From: Chytridium lagenaria
Lineage: Eukaryota; Chytridiomycota; Chytridiomycetes; Chytridiales; Chytridiaceae
Length of the DNA stretch: 64,000 nt
Assembly: GCA_025449115.1 (NCBI GenBank)
Contig: JAHLKC010000007.1
Coordinates: forward strand, 62,001-126,000
Direction of reading: 5' to 3'
The notes under the pieces were generated by a model. That model was given only the letters and a program-made list of their open reading frames with translations, was not told the DNA's origin and ran no database searches. Positions within the stretch are counted from its first letter, which is position 1; each line of letters starts with the position of its first letter. Shown one piece after another: positions 22,893-33,849 of this stretch. The position numbers and the translations under genes are program-made.

Positions 22893-23622
22893 TCATGTTT
22901 GCGGTAAGACTCTCCCAAGATACTCCTCCGACATACGGCCAAACTTTGCCGGATTGTTAGATGTGGCGAGGAAGACCAGTAGCCCGATATTCTCATAAAG
23001 GTCAAAGGCGCCAAGCACCAATGGCAACTTTGAGGTGATGAAGGCCAGACTATCATCTTCCGGGTAGAGGTTGGAGAGGATAGAACGGTGAAGGTAGGTG
23101 TAGATGAGGATTGCGATAAAAATCGATTTGGAGGTAGGTGGCAAAGGCTTTGCGACCTTGGTGTCCAAGAGCGTCAAGGAATGCGATCATGGAGTCGCTG
23201 GTGTAGCCGAAAGTAAGATCAAGGGGAAGACCAGGTTGGAAGGTGGAGGGATCGAATGCTTCGCCGAGGTCTTCGCGCTGGTTAGCAATCTGGGTGAGTG
23301 CCATTTGAGTTGCAAAGTAGTAGAGGAAACGGCGACAACGATGAAGGAGAAGCCGGTGAGAAGATGATGGTGAGCGAGGTTTGCTTGGAAGTCGGGTTTG
23401 AACTAATAAGAACCACGAAAGAGATTAGCTGATCCGTTGGTGAGCCTAGACTCAACGACCAGGACTGAAAAGGAGTTTTAAAACTCACATCCCCAACAGA
23501 AGAGTCATAACTATAGTCCATATCGTCACGTCAGCATAAGGCGCAAAGTCGCTGACAGCTCTTTGTGCCTGCGGAGGCAGGTTCCTGAAGGTGCTTTGTG
23601 CAAAGGTGAGGACAGCCTCCAT
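22893..23622 (-). CDS. Small multi-pass membrane protein, unknown function
   Basis: The gene starts at ATG 23622 (MEAVLTFAQSTFRNLPPQAQ) and ends near TGA 22893. The first exon holds a membrane span (VTIWTIVMTLLLGM) and is followed by a GT–AG intron. Later spans include GFSFIVVAVSS and SIFIAILIYTYLH. Between them lies LPLDLTFGYTSDSMIAFLDA followed by LGHQGRKAFATYL, a pattern (FxYTxxxxxxxLxxLGxxGRxxY) seen in small uncharacterised four-span membrane proteins. Two frame changes are needed, one of them in a run of five T near 23.12 kb, which suggests indel error. It lies just downstream of the channel gene on the same strand. Confidence 0.65.
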
Positions 23623-23746
23623 TTTCGGTCCCACTTTTTTCGTTTTAACACAAAGTTTGAGCAAGCCAAACCGTAACCCCTTTTTATTCAGCATGTTCAG
23701 AAAGACATAGTAATGATGGTGGCATACTGTATTCTCAGATATCTTC

Positions 23747-26700
23747 TTAATGTTTGCTGATATGTGTGGTTTTGACCTCTGTCCAAAACTTATCCGTCGC
23801 CTCATACAACACAGAATCTTCATCCTGCGACGTGATCATACGAATCGGTATTTCCCGGTCTTTATGAAATTCCAATAAAAAGTCCTGTGCAACCTATCAA
23901 AATTTCTAAATGCAACATATCTACTCACATATACAAATCCAGTCACATTCGACTCCATCATGTCATCATCATCTTTTCCCCCATGCCATCTCTCCCTCCT
24001 TCGTTTTCTCAATGCCTTCAGTCGTCTCGTCAAATACCTATCCCCCTCATACGGATTCATCCCCTCCTTAAAACACTTATCCTCATATTCCCACTGTATC
24101 TTGGTCAACGGCTTCAAGATTGGGTGCGATACGGGAGACTCCGATTCGTGTGATGGGCCGTGCGGATTGAAGGGAAGGGGGGTACCGATGGTATTGGGTC
24201 AAGATGCGTTCGTCAATTTCCATAATGAGACGGGCATATTGCAGCCGCCATTGACGTTCGGATTCGGCATAAACCTTGATAAAAAGGGGTTAGAGCCGGT
24301 TAATATTTTATTTTACCTGAGAAAACGTCGTGTTAAGCATCGCCACAAAGATATTCAAAAGCAAAATTGTTAAGATTAATATCGCCACCATGAATAGCAC
24401 AGTCGCCACAGTCCGTTGTCTCGCAAGTTTTATGTCATCTGATAATATCAGCAACCATAACTCTTTATCATCCACTCACCATACTCTCCATCCCCATACA
24501 CGTATCGTATTCCCATAACAGTCCAACCATCATTCCACTCCAATCCTCAAGGTTTAAAGAGGCTTCGTTAGCGTACCATGCTGATGCAGGACCCATTTGA
24601 AGGTAGATGGCTTGACTAAACCCAATCACAAAGACAGAAAGGAGAAAGAGAAAGCGAACGAGGTCTCCGTAGACGATGCGTTGGAAAATTACAACAAGGG
24701 GGCCAAGACGGCGGCTACCCTTTGCGAATTGGAGAAGGGACACCCATCTATCAAAAGAAATAAAAAATGCACATCAAGTTTAGATAAAGGATTGTAAGCG
24801 AAAAGGAAAGTAGATTATCACAGAAAACTCACCCGACTATCGCCAACAATCCTAATGCCGTCACTTCCCAATCGTTCCACTCCCCTATTCTGAAACCTAC
24901 AACCGCAAAAAATCCCACCAAAAGTCCAATCCTCACCTCTCGATGCTTCGATCCAAAACCCTTCTCCCTCTTTCCCCACCTCAAACCCTTGTCCAACCTC
25001 CCTCAGAAACGTCATAACATTCACAGCAACAAGAATAATCTCGACTGCAAGCCTCAACGCGCTATCATACGTTTTACGGGACGCGTTGCGGTCGGACGTG
25101 TAAAAAGGGATCCCATTGGGAAGAAGCGCGATGGAGAGGGATAAAAGGATCATGTATATAAAGTGTGTGAAAAACCGCGATAAATTCACACGCAATCCGT
25201 ATAACCGCCATTTTGCTTGTAGTAGTTGTTGAAAAATCGGCATAGTGATGATTTCAATATCCTAAATTATTAATACAGGTGAAAGAAAATGTTTTTACCT
25301 TATTCTCAACTGCAATCTGCACAGCCCCAACTTTATGATTCATCGTCTCCCGATCCACAAATGTATCTAGCTCTGATAAACAATACCTTGCCAAACATAC
25401 CGGTCCATATTCCCATACAATACTGCTTTGGATTCCAGGATTGCTTGAACCATCTTCACACGGCCTTGTTTCACAGCAACGAGAAACGGGTGAGACCTTC
25501 ATTATTCGCTAATGTGTCGTCGGCTTTTCGAGAAATGTCGTGGGCGTAGAGGTTGGTTTGTTGTGGGGAGGGGTTGGACGGGTGATGTGGACAGAGTAAG
25601 GATTTATCGGAAGATCGAGAAAGGTGTAGATGCCAGAGAGTAGGTTTTTTTTTGAGGTTGCGAAACGGCCGGTTGCTTTAAAGGGGTCCAGGAGGCATGC
25701 GTATGGACGTGGGGTAGGATAGAGCCGGCGAGGGACTTGGGGCGCTCGATGCGGGGCTGTTGGTCTTGGAAAGATGTAGTCGTGGTAGTAGGGAAAGTGG
25801 GAGCGTTTGGGATATCGTCGTTGCGGTTTTTGCCTTTTTCGCGTGCCAAGTCTGAAGAAAATCGTGAATTCTCTCCCGTCATATTTTGCGCTTTATCTTG
25901 TTCCGAATATGTCGCGCTTACATCATCAACCGAGGCACGATCGCTATCGCTCGGCCGTTCTCTTCCTTCCCAAAGTAAATCTACAACAGCCTCACCTCTC
26001 GGTCCACCCTTTTCCATATCCTCGGCATCATCTACCGTCGTCGTTCTATCTGACCTATATCCCCAATAAGCCAAAACATGCAACACATTATTCCCTCCAG
26101 TATCCACGCTATTCGGGTCCACCTCCACCGTCTCAATCAAATATTCTACAATACGACGATGCCCCATTGATGCAGCAAAACTAAGAACCGTTTCACCCAT
26201 CTAGTAACTGCGTAAGCATGGGAGGAAAACAAGGAAGAGGTAATTACGTAAAGATGACTGCCAGGTTGGAACATGGTGCCACGGGCTCGAGGCGTGTGTA
26301 CGTCGGCACCGAGACGAATGAGACGGGCCAGGAGTGTGGGATCGTCGTCGTACAAAATAACGGCCAAATGGGTCGCATGTTGACCCCAGTATTTATGGCC
26401 CTCGTAGACCAGGTTGACTTTACCGTTGTGAAGTCAAGATAAAGATACCAAAAAGAGTTCAATTGGAAGAAACGTAAGGAAAGAGAGACGGGTGAATATT
26501 AAAGGAACTGTACGAGAAAAATAAGGAAAGGAAAAAAATAAAACCAAGAGAAAAAAGACCAGTGCAATCGGTCCGCTCAAACTACACAACTCACCCAAAT
26601 AAAAAACATTCTCTCTCCCATAAGATTAATATCCAAAAGCGCATCCACAATCTCCACCCGTTTCATCATCAGAGCCCAATGCAATACCGTCTCCCCATGG

Positions 26701-27146
26701 TGTCCTCGTTCATCCACAGCTTTCCTCCCCTCCCTTTTTAAAACTTCCTTTACATGCTCTCTCACAATATTGCTCCAAACCACTTCCTCACTCTCTCCAG
26801 TCCTTCTCTGTCCGCAATCGCCTTTTCCTTCCATTCCTCTGACGTCAAACAAAACAAGGAACCATCCACAGCAGCCATAGGGCGTTCTTCTTCTTGCGTT
26901 AAGAGGTCGACAGAGAGGGGTGTAGATGATTGACCTGTTACTGCGCCGTCTGTGATCATGATGCATAGGAGTGAGATGATGAAGCGGAGTATCCTGATGA
27001 AATGGGATTTTTTAATAACGAGACACAGGGAAAACAGGACAGAGTTCAATTCAAAGAAAGCTGAAATAAGAGCAAACCTCTGCATGTTAAAGAGGAGGAG
27101 GCTGATCATGGTCATAGGGAGGTATGTCACAGGAGGTGGCTTCCAT
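23747..27146 (-). CDS. TRP-like ankyrin-repeat cation channel
   Basis: The gene runs from about ATG 27146 (MEATSCDIPPYDHDQPPP) to TAA 23747. The N-terminal half carries ankyrin repeats: HHGETVLHWALMMKRVEIVD, then WGQHATHLAVI-like sequence, then MGETVLSFAASMGHRRIVEY, and NNEGLTPLVVAVKQGR. Next come the pre-S1 stretch LQAKWRLYGLRVNLSRFF, spans S1–S4 and an S5 region (GDLVRFLFLLSVFVIGFSQA). S6 is ATVLFMVAILILTILLLNIF followed by VAMLNTTFSQ, close to the S6 end of TRPV channels. A cytosolic tail with AESERQWRLQYARLIME follows. The channel probably conducts Ca2+ or mixed cations; stimulus and membrane are unknown. The exon after the repeats contains a 96-base repeat in frame. Some frame changes near 26.8 kb and 25.4 kb are unresolved. 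Confidence 0.82.
25815..25916 (+). repeat. 102-base dispersed direct repeat, copy 2, inside the channel gene
   Basis: This is the second copy of 22588–22689. Read on the minus strand it lies in frame within a disordered loop of the TRP-like channel and encodes ATYSEQDKAQNMTGENSRFS followed by SDLAREKGKN. The identical core is 96 bases, exactly 32 codons, so its presence does not break the channel frame. Confidence 0.9.
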
Positions 27147-28014
27147 TTGTGATTTGATATGAAGGTTGTTGAAAGGGATATTTCGGTGGTTCGGAGGAGA
27201 TGGTGGGTGTTCTCTGATGCCGTCTAGAACGTAGCTGTTTAGAATAAGAATTTGTGGGTGGCATCGATATGAGAATGCTGGAGGGTGAATCAATAGCTGG
27301 AGCATTCTCTGGAGATGCAGATGAGGACATTTCAAGACAACTGTATGATGAGCCAATGATGGATGGATGGATGGATGAATGGATGGATGGATGGATGAGT
27401 AAGAGCAGAGTTGAGTGTTGTGTGAGGAGGTTCAGTTCTAGACCATTGACCCAAGTATTATTACTATATATGTATATATTAATATATAATAATTATTCAA
27501 AGATGGAATTGTCAAACAAGACACAAACCTGCTGGTGGGTGACAAGGCAGGCTTGTTACAAGGTTTGATAGACGACTATTAAATACTAATAATATATTTC
27601 TAATTGAAATATTCATCCACAATAAACTACATCTTTTAAATATTATACAAGAAATGCGTGTCCGATGAGGATATAGAATAATATTCGGACACATCACTTG
27701 ACTTTATATAACATTATAGTTATAATATGTAAAATAAAACGTATAAAAAGGAGGGAGGGCCATTTCTACCCCTTCTTTATTTCATCATCTCTCTCTCTTT
27801 CAATCTCTCTTTCTTAAATACTACTTGAATACCTCTTCATTCGACTTCAGCCACTCGCGTCGTAGCTTTCTCCCTTCAACTTGACACGGACGCAGTTCGA
27901 ATACCAAGGGTAGCCATGCGGGAAAAAGGTCGAACTGCATCTTTTTTGAATTTTACATATATCTGATTCATCAGAGATCAATGCTTTACATTCCATCACC
28001 ACTTACTTTTCCTC
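27147..28014. other. Divergent intergenic region with GATG microsatellite
   Basis: This region lies between the channel gene (minus) and the beta-glucosidase gene (plus). It contains a GATG/GATGAATG microsatellite at about 27357–27398, AT-rich sequence at 27.46–27.75 kb and a CT-rich run at 27.78–27.82 kb that resembles a fungal promoter pyrimidine tract. No gene was seen. Confidence 0.55.
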
Positions 28015-30951
28015 TTGAATCAAAAAGTTTCTCTTGTAGTCATCGGCTTCTTCCTGGCCCCTCTATTTCTTGCCCTGTGCATAACACAAGCCTGTGCCCT
28101 TCCAGTCGACTCTTGCGCCAAAAACAGCATGCCCTCCTATAACTCCTTGATGACGTGGGATGACGCCATCTCCAAAGCCAGGACTCTCGTTTCCAGCCTC
28201 TCACTTCAAGAAAAAATAGATTTGGGGTCTGGGGTTGGATGGACCGTGGGAAAGTGTGTGGTTAGTTTCGTCCCCGTTTCTCCGTCTTACATAAGCCATT
28301 AGGGAAACATCAAACCCATCGCTCATATCGGCTTCCGTGGTCTTTGCCTTCAAGACTCACCCGCCGGCATACGTTTCGCCCTGAACGTGTCGGCCTTTCC
28401 AGCGTCCATGTAAGAATCCACGTCAACCTTAATTCACACAGTGTCCTCAATCTTTTTTTATTTCAACGTTGAACAGCAACGTGGCCGCCACCTTTGACAA
28501 AAACCTCATGTATCTTAACGGCCTTTACATGGGCGAAGAGGCACGAATGAAAGGTGTTAATGTTCTTCTCGCACCGATGACCAACATGCATCGTGCGCCG
28601 TGCGCTGGAAAGAAACTGGGAAGGTCAAGGCGCCGACCCTAATTATCGTCGCGGGCGTGTCTGTCGCGCAGCAGGTGCGCGGCATCCAGGACAACGGCGT
28701 CATGGCAACAATCAAACATGTAGGACCTTGTCTATGAAATACGGCTCTCTTTAATGTTTCATGACCTCAATAGTTTATAGGCAACGAGCAGGAACATGAT
28801 CGCGATGGCGGTAATTCCATCATGGACCGACGAACGCTTCAGGAGATATATGTTCGACCCTTTAAGGTGTGTAATGTCTTCAAGTTTGGCTTATCGGTTT
28901 TTTGTATGAAAACATTAATCACTTTCATTTCTGCTGTACAGCATGCCATCAAAGCCGGTGTAGCCTCAGTAATGTGCTCTTACAACCGATTTAATGGAGT
29001 GTATGCCTGCGAGAACCCCGAGCTAATGTCTATCCTCAAAAACGAGCTCCACTTTGATGGTTTTGTCATGAGCGATTGTGAGTACTTATTAAATATTCCT
29101 TCTATTCAATTGCATTTCTTCCTAATATCCGAATCCTCCAACCAGCTCCTTTCTAACCGCCACCATTTCGTTTTTTCTTCTACATACTCTTTCTTTTATG
29201 ACAGGGTGGGCTTCGCATTCATCGGAAGAGGCGGCAACTGCTGGTTTAGACATGGTAATGCCCGGAACTACGAGTCTCGAGGAACCGGACAAGTTTTGGT
29301 GGGGCACCAACATCACTGCATCAGTTATAGGGAATAAAGTCCCCCTGAAGAGGATTGACGATATCGCCACGAGGGTGTTGAGCGCTTGGTTAAAGCTTTC
29401 ACAGGTTCATCTGCTTTCTCTTTCAGTTGCTTGTTACTTGTTTATCGCCCCTGTATTCTGTTTTTTAAAAAAATTATATGACTAAAACTACGATTCATTT
29501 TAGGACAAGGACTTTCCCGATACGAATTTTGACTCGTTCAGACCATCGCCTTCCCAGCTTAATGTTCAAGGAAATCATCGTCAGCATATTCGTGAGGTCG
29601 GGGCGGCCTCCACTGTCCTTCTCAAGAACCTTTACGGCACGCTTCCACTCTCTCGCGCAAAGTACAAGAGAGTTGCAATTCTTGGGTCAGATGCGTTTAC
29701 ACCAAAGGAGCCATTAAACCATGATAGGTACACTTTTTCGTTTTGGTTGAAGATTTTTATAAATTTTAAGTGTTCTGCTTCTTTATTTATATTTTTCAGT
29801 GATCATGGCGCCGTGCCCACAGGAACATTGGCTCAAGGATGGGGATCTGGGACCGCTAACTTCCCGTATTTGATTTCGGTAAGTTCTTTTATCTTTTTCT
29901 ATATTGATGTAGTTTTTAACGCGTAATTTGTCAGCCAATCGAAGGGATGACGACTCCGGCTATTCAACACGGGATCGAGCTGTCGCCTCTTAACGAGAAT
30001 TATGACATGAACGCCGTGTCACGCGTCGCCAGGATTCTGACCTCGCCATAGTCTTTGTCAATGCAAATTCTGGTGAAGGGTAGGCAACCCAACCATAACT
30101 ATATGATTTACCATATACCAGCTATATCACCGTTGACGGCAATGTGGGTGATCGTAACAACCTCTCCCTCTGGAATAACGGTGAAGCTTTAATTCTTGCC
30201 TCGGCGCGTGTCCGTCGCACAGTTGGTTGTTGTTCATTCACCCGCCGCCGTGGATATGATGGGATGGCTGGATCATCCGAATGTAACAGCGGTCGCGTAT
30301 GCGTTGTTTCCGGGACAGGAGTCGGGGAATGCCATGGCAGATGTGTTGTTGGGGACGTGAATCCAAGTGGAAGGTTACCTTTTACGGTGGAAGGAATAGG
30401 GCGGATTATGCGGCAGATGTTATTTATGAAAAGGGAAGGGAGGTTGTGTACGGGGAGGGGATGTATTTTGATTATCGGTAAGTCTTAACGTTTTTTTGTC
30501 TCCATAGAATCTGACTTAAGCTCTATAACCCGCACATAAGATGGAATGACAAGAACAACATTACCCCTCTCTTCCCATTCGGTTACGGCCTCTCCTACAC
30601 AACTTTCACCTACTCAAACCTTCGCATCACTCCCTCCTTACCCCTTCCGCCTTCTTTAGCATCACCGTCACCGTCGCCAACACCGGTTCCCTTCCCGGTC
30701 GTGAAGTTGTCCAAGTCTACGTTGGATATCCTGTCCACTTTGATTTGCCGATTCGGCAGCTTAAAGGGTTTGAACGGACGGCGCTTATTCCTTGTTGGGG
30801 GGAGCTTGGAGGTTGTTGTGGAGGTATCGAGGGATGCGATTGAGGTTTGGAGAGACGGATGGGAGGTGCCGAAGGGAGGTTTAAGGTGTTTGTGGGGACG
30901 TCGAGTAGGGATTTGCGGGTTGTTGGGGAGGTTGAGGTTGAAACAGTGTGA
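28015..30951 (+). pseudogene. GH3 beta-glucosidase, disrupted
   Basis: Coding pieces follow GH3 order. A hydrophobic leader (VSLVVIGFFLAPLFLALCI) comes first, then LSLQEKIDLGSGVGW, GLCLQDSPAGIRF and LLAPMTNMHRAP. VMATIKHFIGNEQEHDRDGG and VASVMCSYNRFNGVYACENP follow. The catalytic nucleophile Asp lies in GFVMSDWWASHSSEE, split by an intron. The C-terminal domain (ALFPGQESGNAMADVLLGDV; LFPFGYGLSYTTFTYS) and a fibronectin-III-like tail ending VGEVEVETV come last, with stop TGA 30949–30951. It would hydrolyse terminal beta-glucosyl residues outside the cell. At least two frameshifts occur near 28.60–28.66 kb and others near 30.05 kb. No in-frame ATG precedes the leader; the first codon is TTG at 28015. 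It is either a pseudogene or a gene damaged by sequence errors with its start on an unseen exon. Confidence 0.75.
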
Positions 30952-31018
30952 GTGTGGGAATGCTATGTGCCCATACATCATGTCTATGTTTACAATAACA
31001 GATGAAGCAGTTGCATTC

Positions 31019-31160
31019 GAAGCCATCGTTTTCTACCGGTGTTGAGATCGTCGTCTCGGAGATGGAGGTGGTGATGGTGGAGCTTGGACGTCCTTTGTCA
31101 AATGGATGTCAACCCACACCGTCCATTCTAGATGGTGAGAGATGACTATTGGATATATCA
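31019..31160 (-). pseudogene. 5' fragment of the Ser/Pro-rich gene
   Basis: The first 45 or so codons of the gene starting at 36773 are recognisable here with substitutions and small indels. Its ATG is lost, the triplet having become ATA in this copy. The rest of the gene is absent because the duplication ends inside it. It is a dead remnant. Confidence 0.8.
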
Positions 31161-31624
31161 CGTCAAAGAAAGCCCCTTTGCTTCACTAAATCTTTGCGCT
31201 CGTCTTGAATAAGGTCGAGGGTATATGTGATGCAGGTCGAATGATTCTCCAGCAACGCAATGACGGATTACGGGCTTGAGTAGTTTAGCTCCTCTGTCTA
31301 TAATATTTGTATTTTATTGGTTTTGGAGCAACCTTGTGACACACAAATTCACGTATGTAATTCACGAAACACCCCGTCGCATCGCACCGCAGGATCATTC
31401 ACATTCAGTGACCTCCCCCGACGCACACAAAAGAATGCAAAAAAATCAGCACGGAAAAAAGTTCGATGTATTAAGTTACTAATCCAAAAAACAATTGTTA
31501 CGAGACAGAAGTGATAAGCACATGTGAGTTAAAGAAAAGTAACAGAAACGAGGTAATTGAAACGAATGTTTGTGTTAAAGGGGATTATTATCATAAGCTT
31601 ATACGAAACAGAAGCCCAGTTTCC

Positions 31625-33104
31625 TCACTTCACCCTCGGAATATCGACAACCATAAAGTCCCTCACAGTCACCACTTCCTCCCCTCCAAACCCAGCAATA
31701 CCCCACTTCCTGATCGACTCCATCGTCTGTAAACTCTCTTCCCCAACATCACCCCCATACCTACTCGAAAAATGGTTCAACAGCAGTTTCTTCGCACCCC
31801 ACCGTTTCGCCACACGTCCGGCCATATCCGGCGTAGAATGACCATGAGAAATAGCAGTTTCACGGACTCGCGTCACAAGACCCGCTACAGCCTTCACAGG
31901 GTCCTCCGATACTTCACCCTCCATTACAGGAGTATCAAGCACAACGCTGTGGTCGAAAATCACGTCACTCAACCCAGCACCCTTCAAATCCTCAGCGGTG
32001 CATGCGTTCGTGGCTTCGTGAACAATAACATCACACCCACCTCCACCCATCTCCACTGGCGTCACAACAGCCTCCATACCCGATGGATCTGAAGTATCCC
32101 CTAATATGACAACACAACGGCCCTTTCGGTCAGGCTCGACCAAATCTTCGGGGTCATAACGGTTCCATCTGGCATCGTCAGTGTTTCCCCAGCTTTGAGT
32201 TTCGAGAGAAGAGATAATGGGTTCTTTAAACCTAATGCTTGTTTGTTACGTTGTAGAATAGGAGTGGCGATCTCGACCCTTAAGCGACCTTTTACGGGCG
32301 ATTCTTCAATAACGTACCCTACTGTTGGGACTGTATGAACGATGGGACATGCACGAACGCTAAGTGTTGGAGTTGCAACAACATCCCAATGACCTTTCGG
32401 AGCTCCCTCAGACACTGAAGCAGTGAACGGTGCCATTGGAATATTCTTCCCGAGAATTTCTTCAGGATGGAGATTCTCGTCTACCGGTACTTCGCACACC
32501 GTCGGATGCAGTTCATGCACAACATATCTGAAAACAATCATTATCATCGCAAATACGATCATGCCTTTACCTGCATCCCAACCTCGACATTGTATATTTC
32601 AATGCGTTCCTCACATACTCTCTTGCCCCAACCGGTCCGTAAACCTCCAGCACAACCGTATCCACCCATTCTACCTCCTTCCCGGCATTCTCAGTCCGCG
32701 CACTCTCTGCCCTCGTCGACTGCGCAACAGTCTGACTTACTGTACACAACAATCCGGGTAACCCAAAACAATGATCTCCGTGTAGATGCGTCAGAAAGAC
32801 CTTTGAGATCTTCGTGAGTCTCGGTGGAGGCGGGAGATTCGTTTGGAATGGAAGTTGGGGTGGTGTTGAATGCATGTGTGCAGTTTATTGTTGGCCATAG
32901 GGTGGGTGCTTTAATGAGTTGATGTTGCGTGCCTTCGCCACAGTCAAATAGCCAGGTATCTAGTAGGAGGATAAAGAAGATGAGAAGGTTTGATGTTGGT
33001 ATGTACAGTTTACCGCCGTCGTAACGAAATGCAAGGCTAGAGTGATTGCGAGTGGGACTGGGCTGGGCTGATGCTGTTCCGAGAAAAACGATATCCATGG
33101 ACAT
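31625..33104 (-). CDS. Ribonuclease Z (tRNA 3'-endonuclease, short form), copy 1
   Basis: The gene starts at ATG 33104 ([20 protein letters not shown]) and stops at TGA 31625. It has [16 protein letters not shown] N-terminal residues, [15 protein letters not shown] and the zinc-binding motif [18 protein letters not shown]. Later come [35 protein letters not shown] and [15 protein letters not shown], all tRNase Z signatures. A 53-base intron follows RYDG and another follows SRLGCR. The enzyme removes 3' trailers from tRNA precursors using two zinc ions. This copy has single-base breaks near 32.85 kb (an extra T) and 32.15 kb (one G fewer in a G run). Copy 2 is intact at both places. Confidence 0.9.
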
Positions 33105-33849
33105 GATGCAAAAAGAAAGGGATCGCTGTTCGAAGTAATGTTCGAAAATATGTATATACGTATGTCGTTTGTCACGAAAAAGGTTTTAGCAGAGAAACTT
33201 GTTCTCATTTGGCAAAAGTGTACATTATTGTACATTCTTGAATATTTATTTATTTATGGATGGCTGAGTTGCTAAATGTCCGACCTTGTCCGGACGTTGT
33301 GTAACACATGAGGTCTTTGGAATTCTTCTACCCAGAAGGCTCTGTGTCAAGCCAATCTAAAGTGTCAGGGGCCGACGGTCTTGACGTTATGGCTCTGTTG
33401 ACGACGAAACCAATATCTGCTGTACTTACGAAGGCATTACATGAACTGGTTTGAAATATAACTATATGTATTCATATCACATTGATATATTTCCATCAAG
33501 AGTTTTTTTTCCTCGATCAAATTAATGCAACGATTTCCATAGATCAAAAGTCAGTAATACTTTCAATTACGGCCAGACAAGAAAGTTGCGGTGCTTCATT
33601 TTAGCACATACTAGTTTTTTATTGAATTATTTATTTATTTGACTTTGTTCATTTTGGCTTAATTGTTGTGTGGTGTGGCAAATTTGAAAAATATAGTTAA
33701 GTAGAAAGCAAATCTATATGACCATACGTAAGATAAGATAACAATATAAAAACACAATAGATGATGATAAAAAAAGTATGGGGCGAAACGTTTTCACATT
33801 TCCAGCACCCAATAGAAGGCCAATAAAAAACACAGCTAGCAGACATCCA
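33105..33849. other. Intergenic region
   Basis: The first 190 bases are the fading right edge of the segmental duplication. A short inverted repeat GTCCG…CGGAC occurs near 33.28 kb. The rest is AT-rich and shows no gene. Confidence 0.5.

Larger units (their letters stand above)
31019..33295. repeat. Segmental duplication, copy 1
   Basis: This segment is homologous to 36630–39118 in direct orientation. It carries a complete ribonuclease Z gene, its 3' spacer and a truncated 5' piece of the Ser/Pro-rich gene. Identity is very high from about 31.17 to 33.12 kb and falls off towards both edges. The left edge lies 68 bases past the stop of the GH3 gene. On the right, patchy similarity continues past 33.2 kb, where copy 2 carries about 240 extra bases. 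Confidence 0.9.

Noticed and set aside
27357..27398. Regular repeat considered as a CRISPR-like array
   Set aside because: It is a plain GATG microsatellite with no unique spacers.
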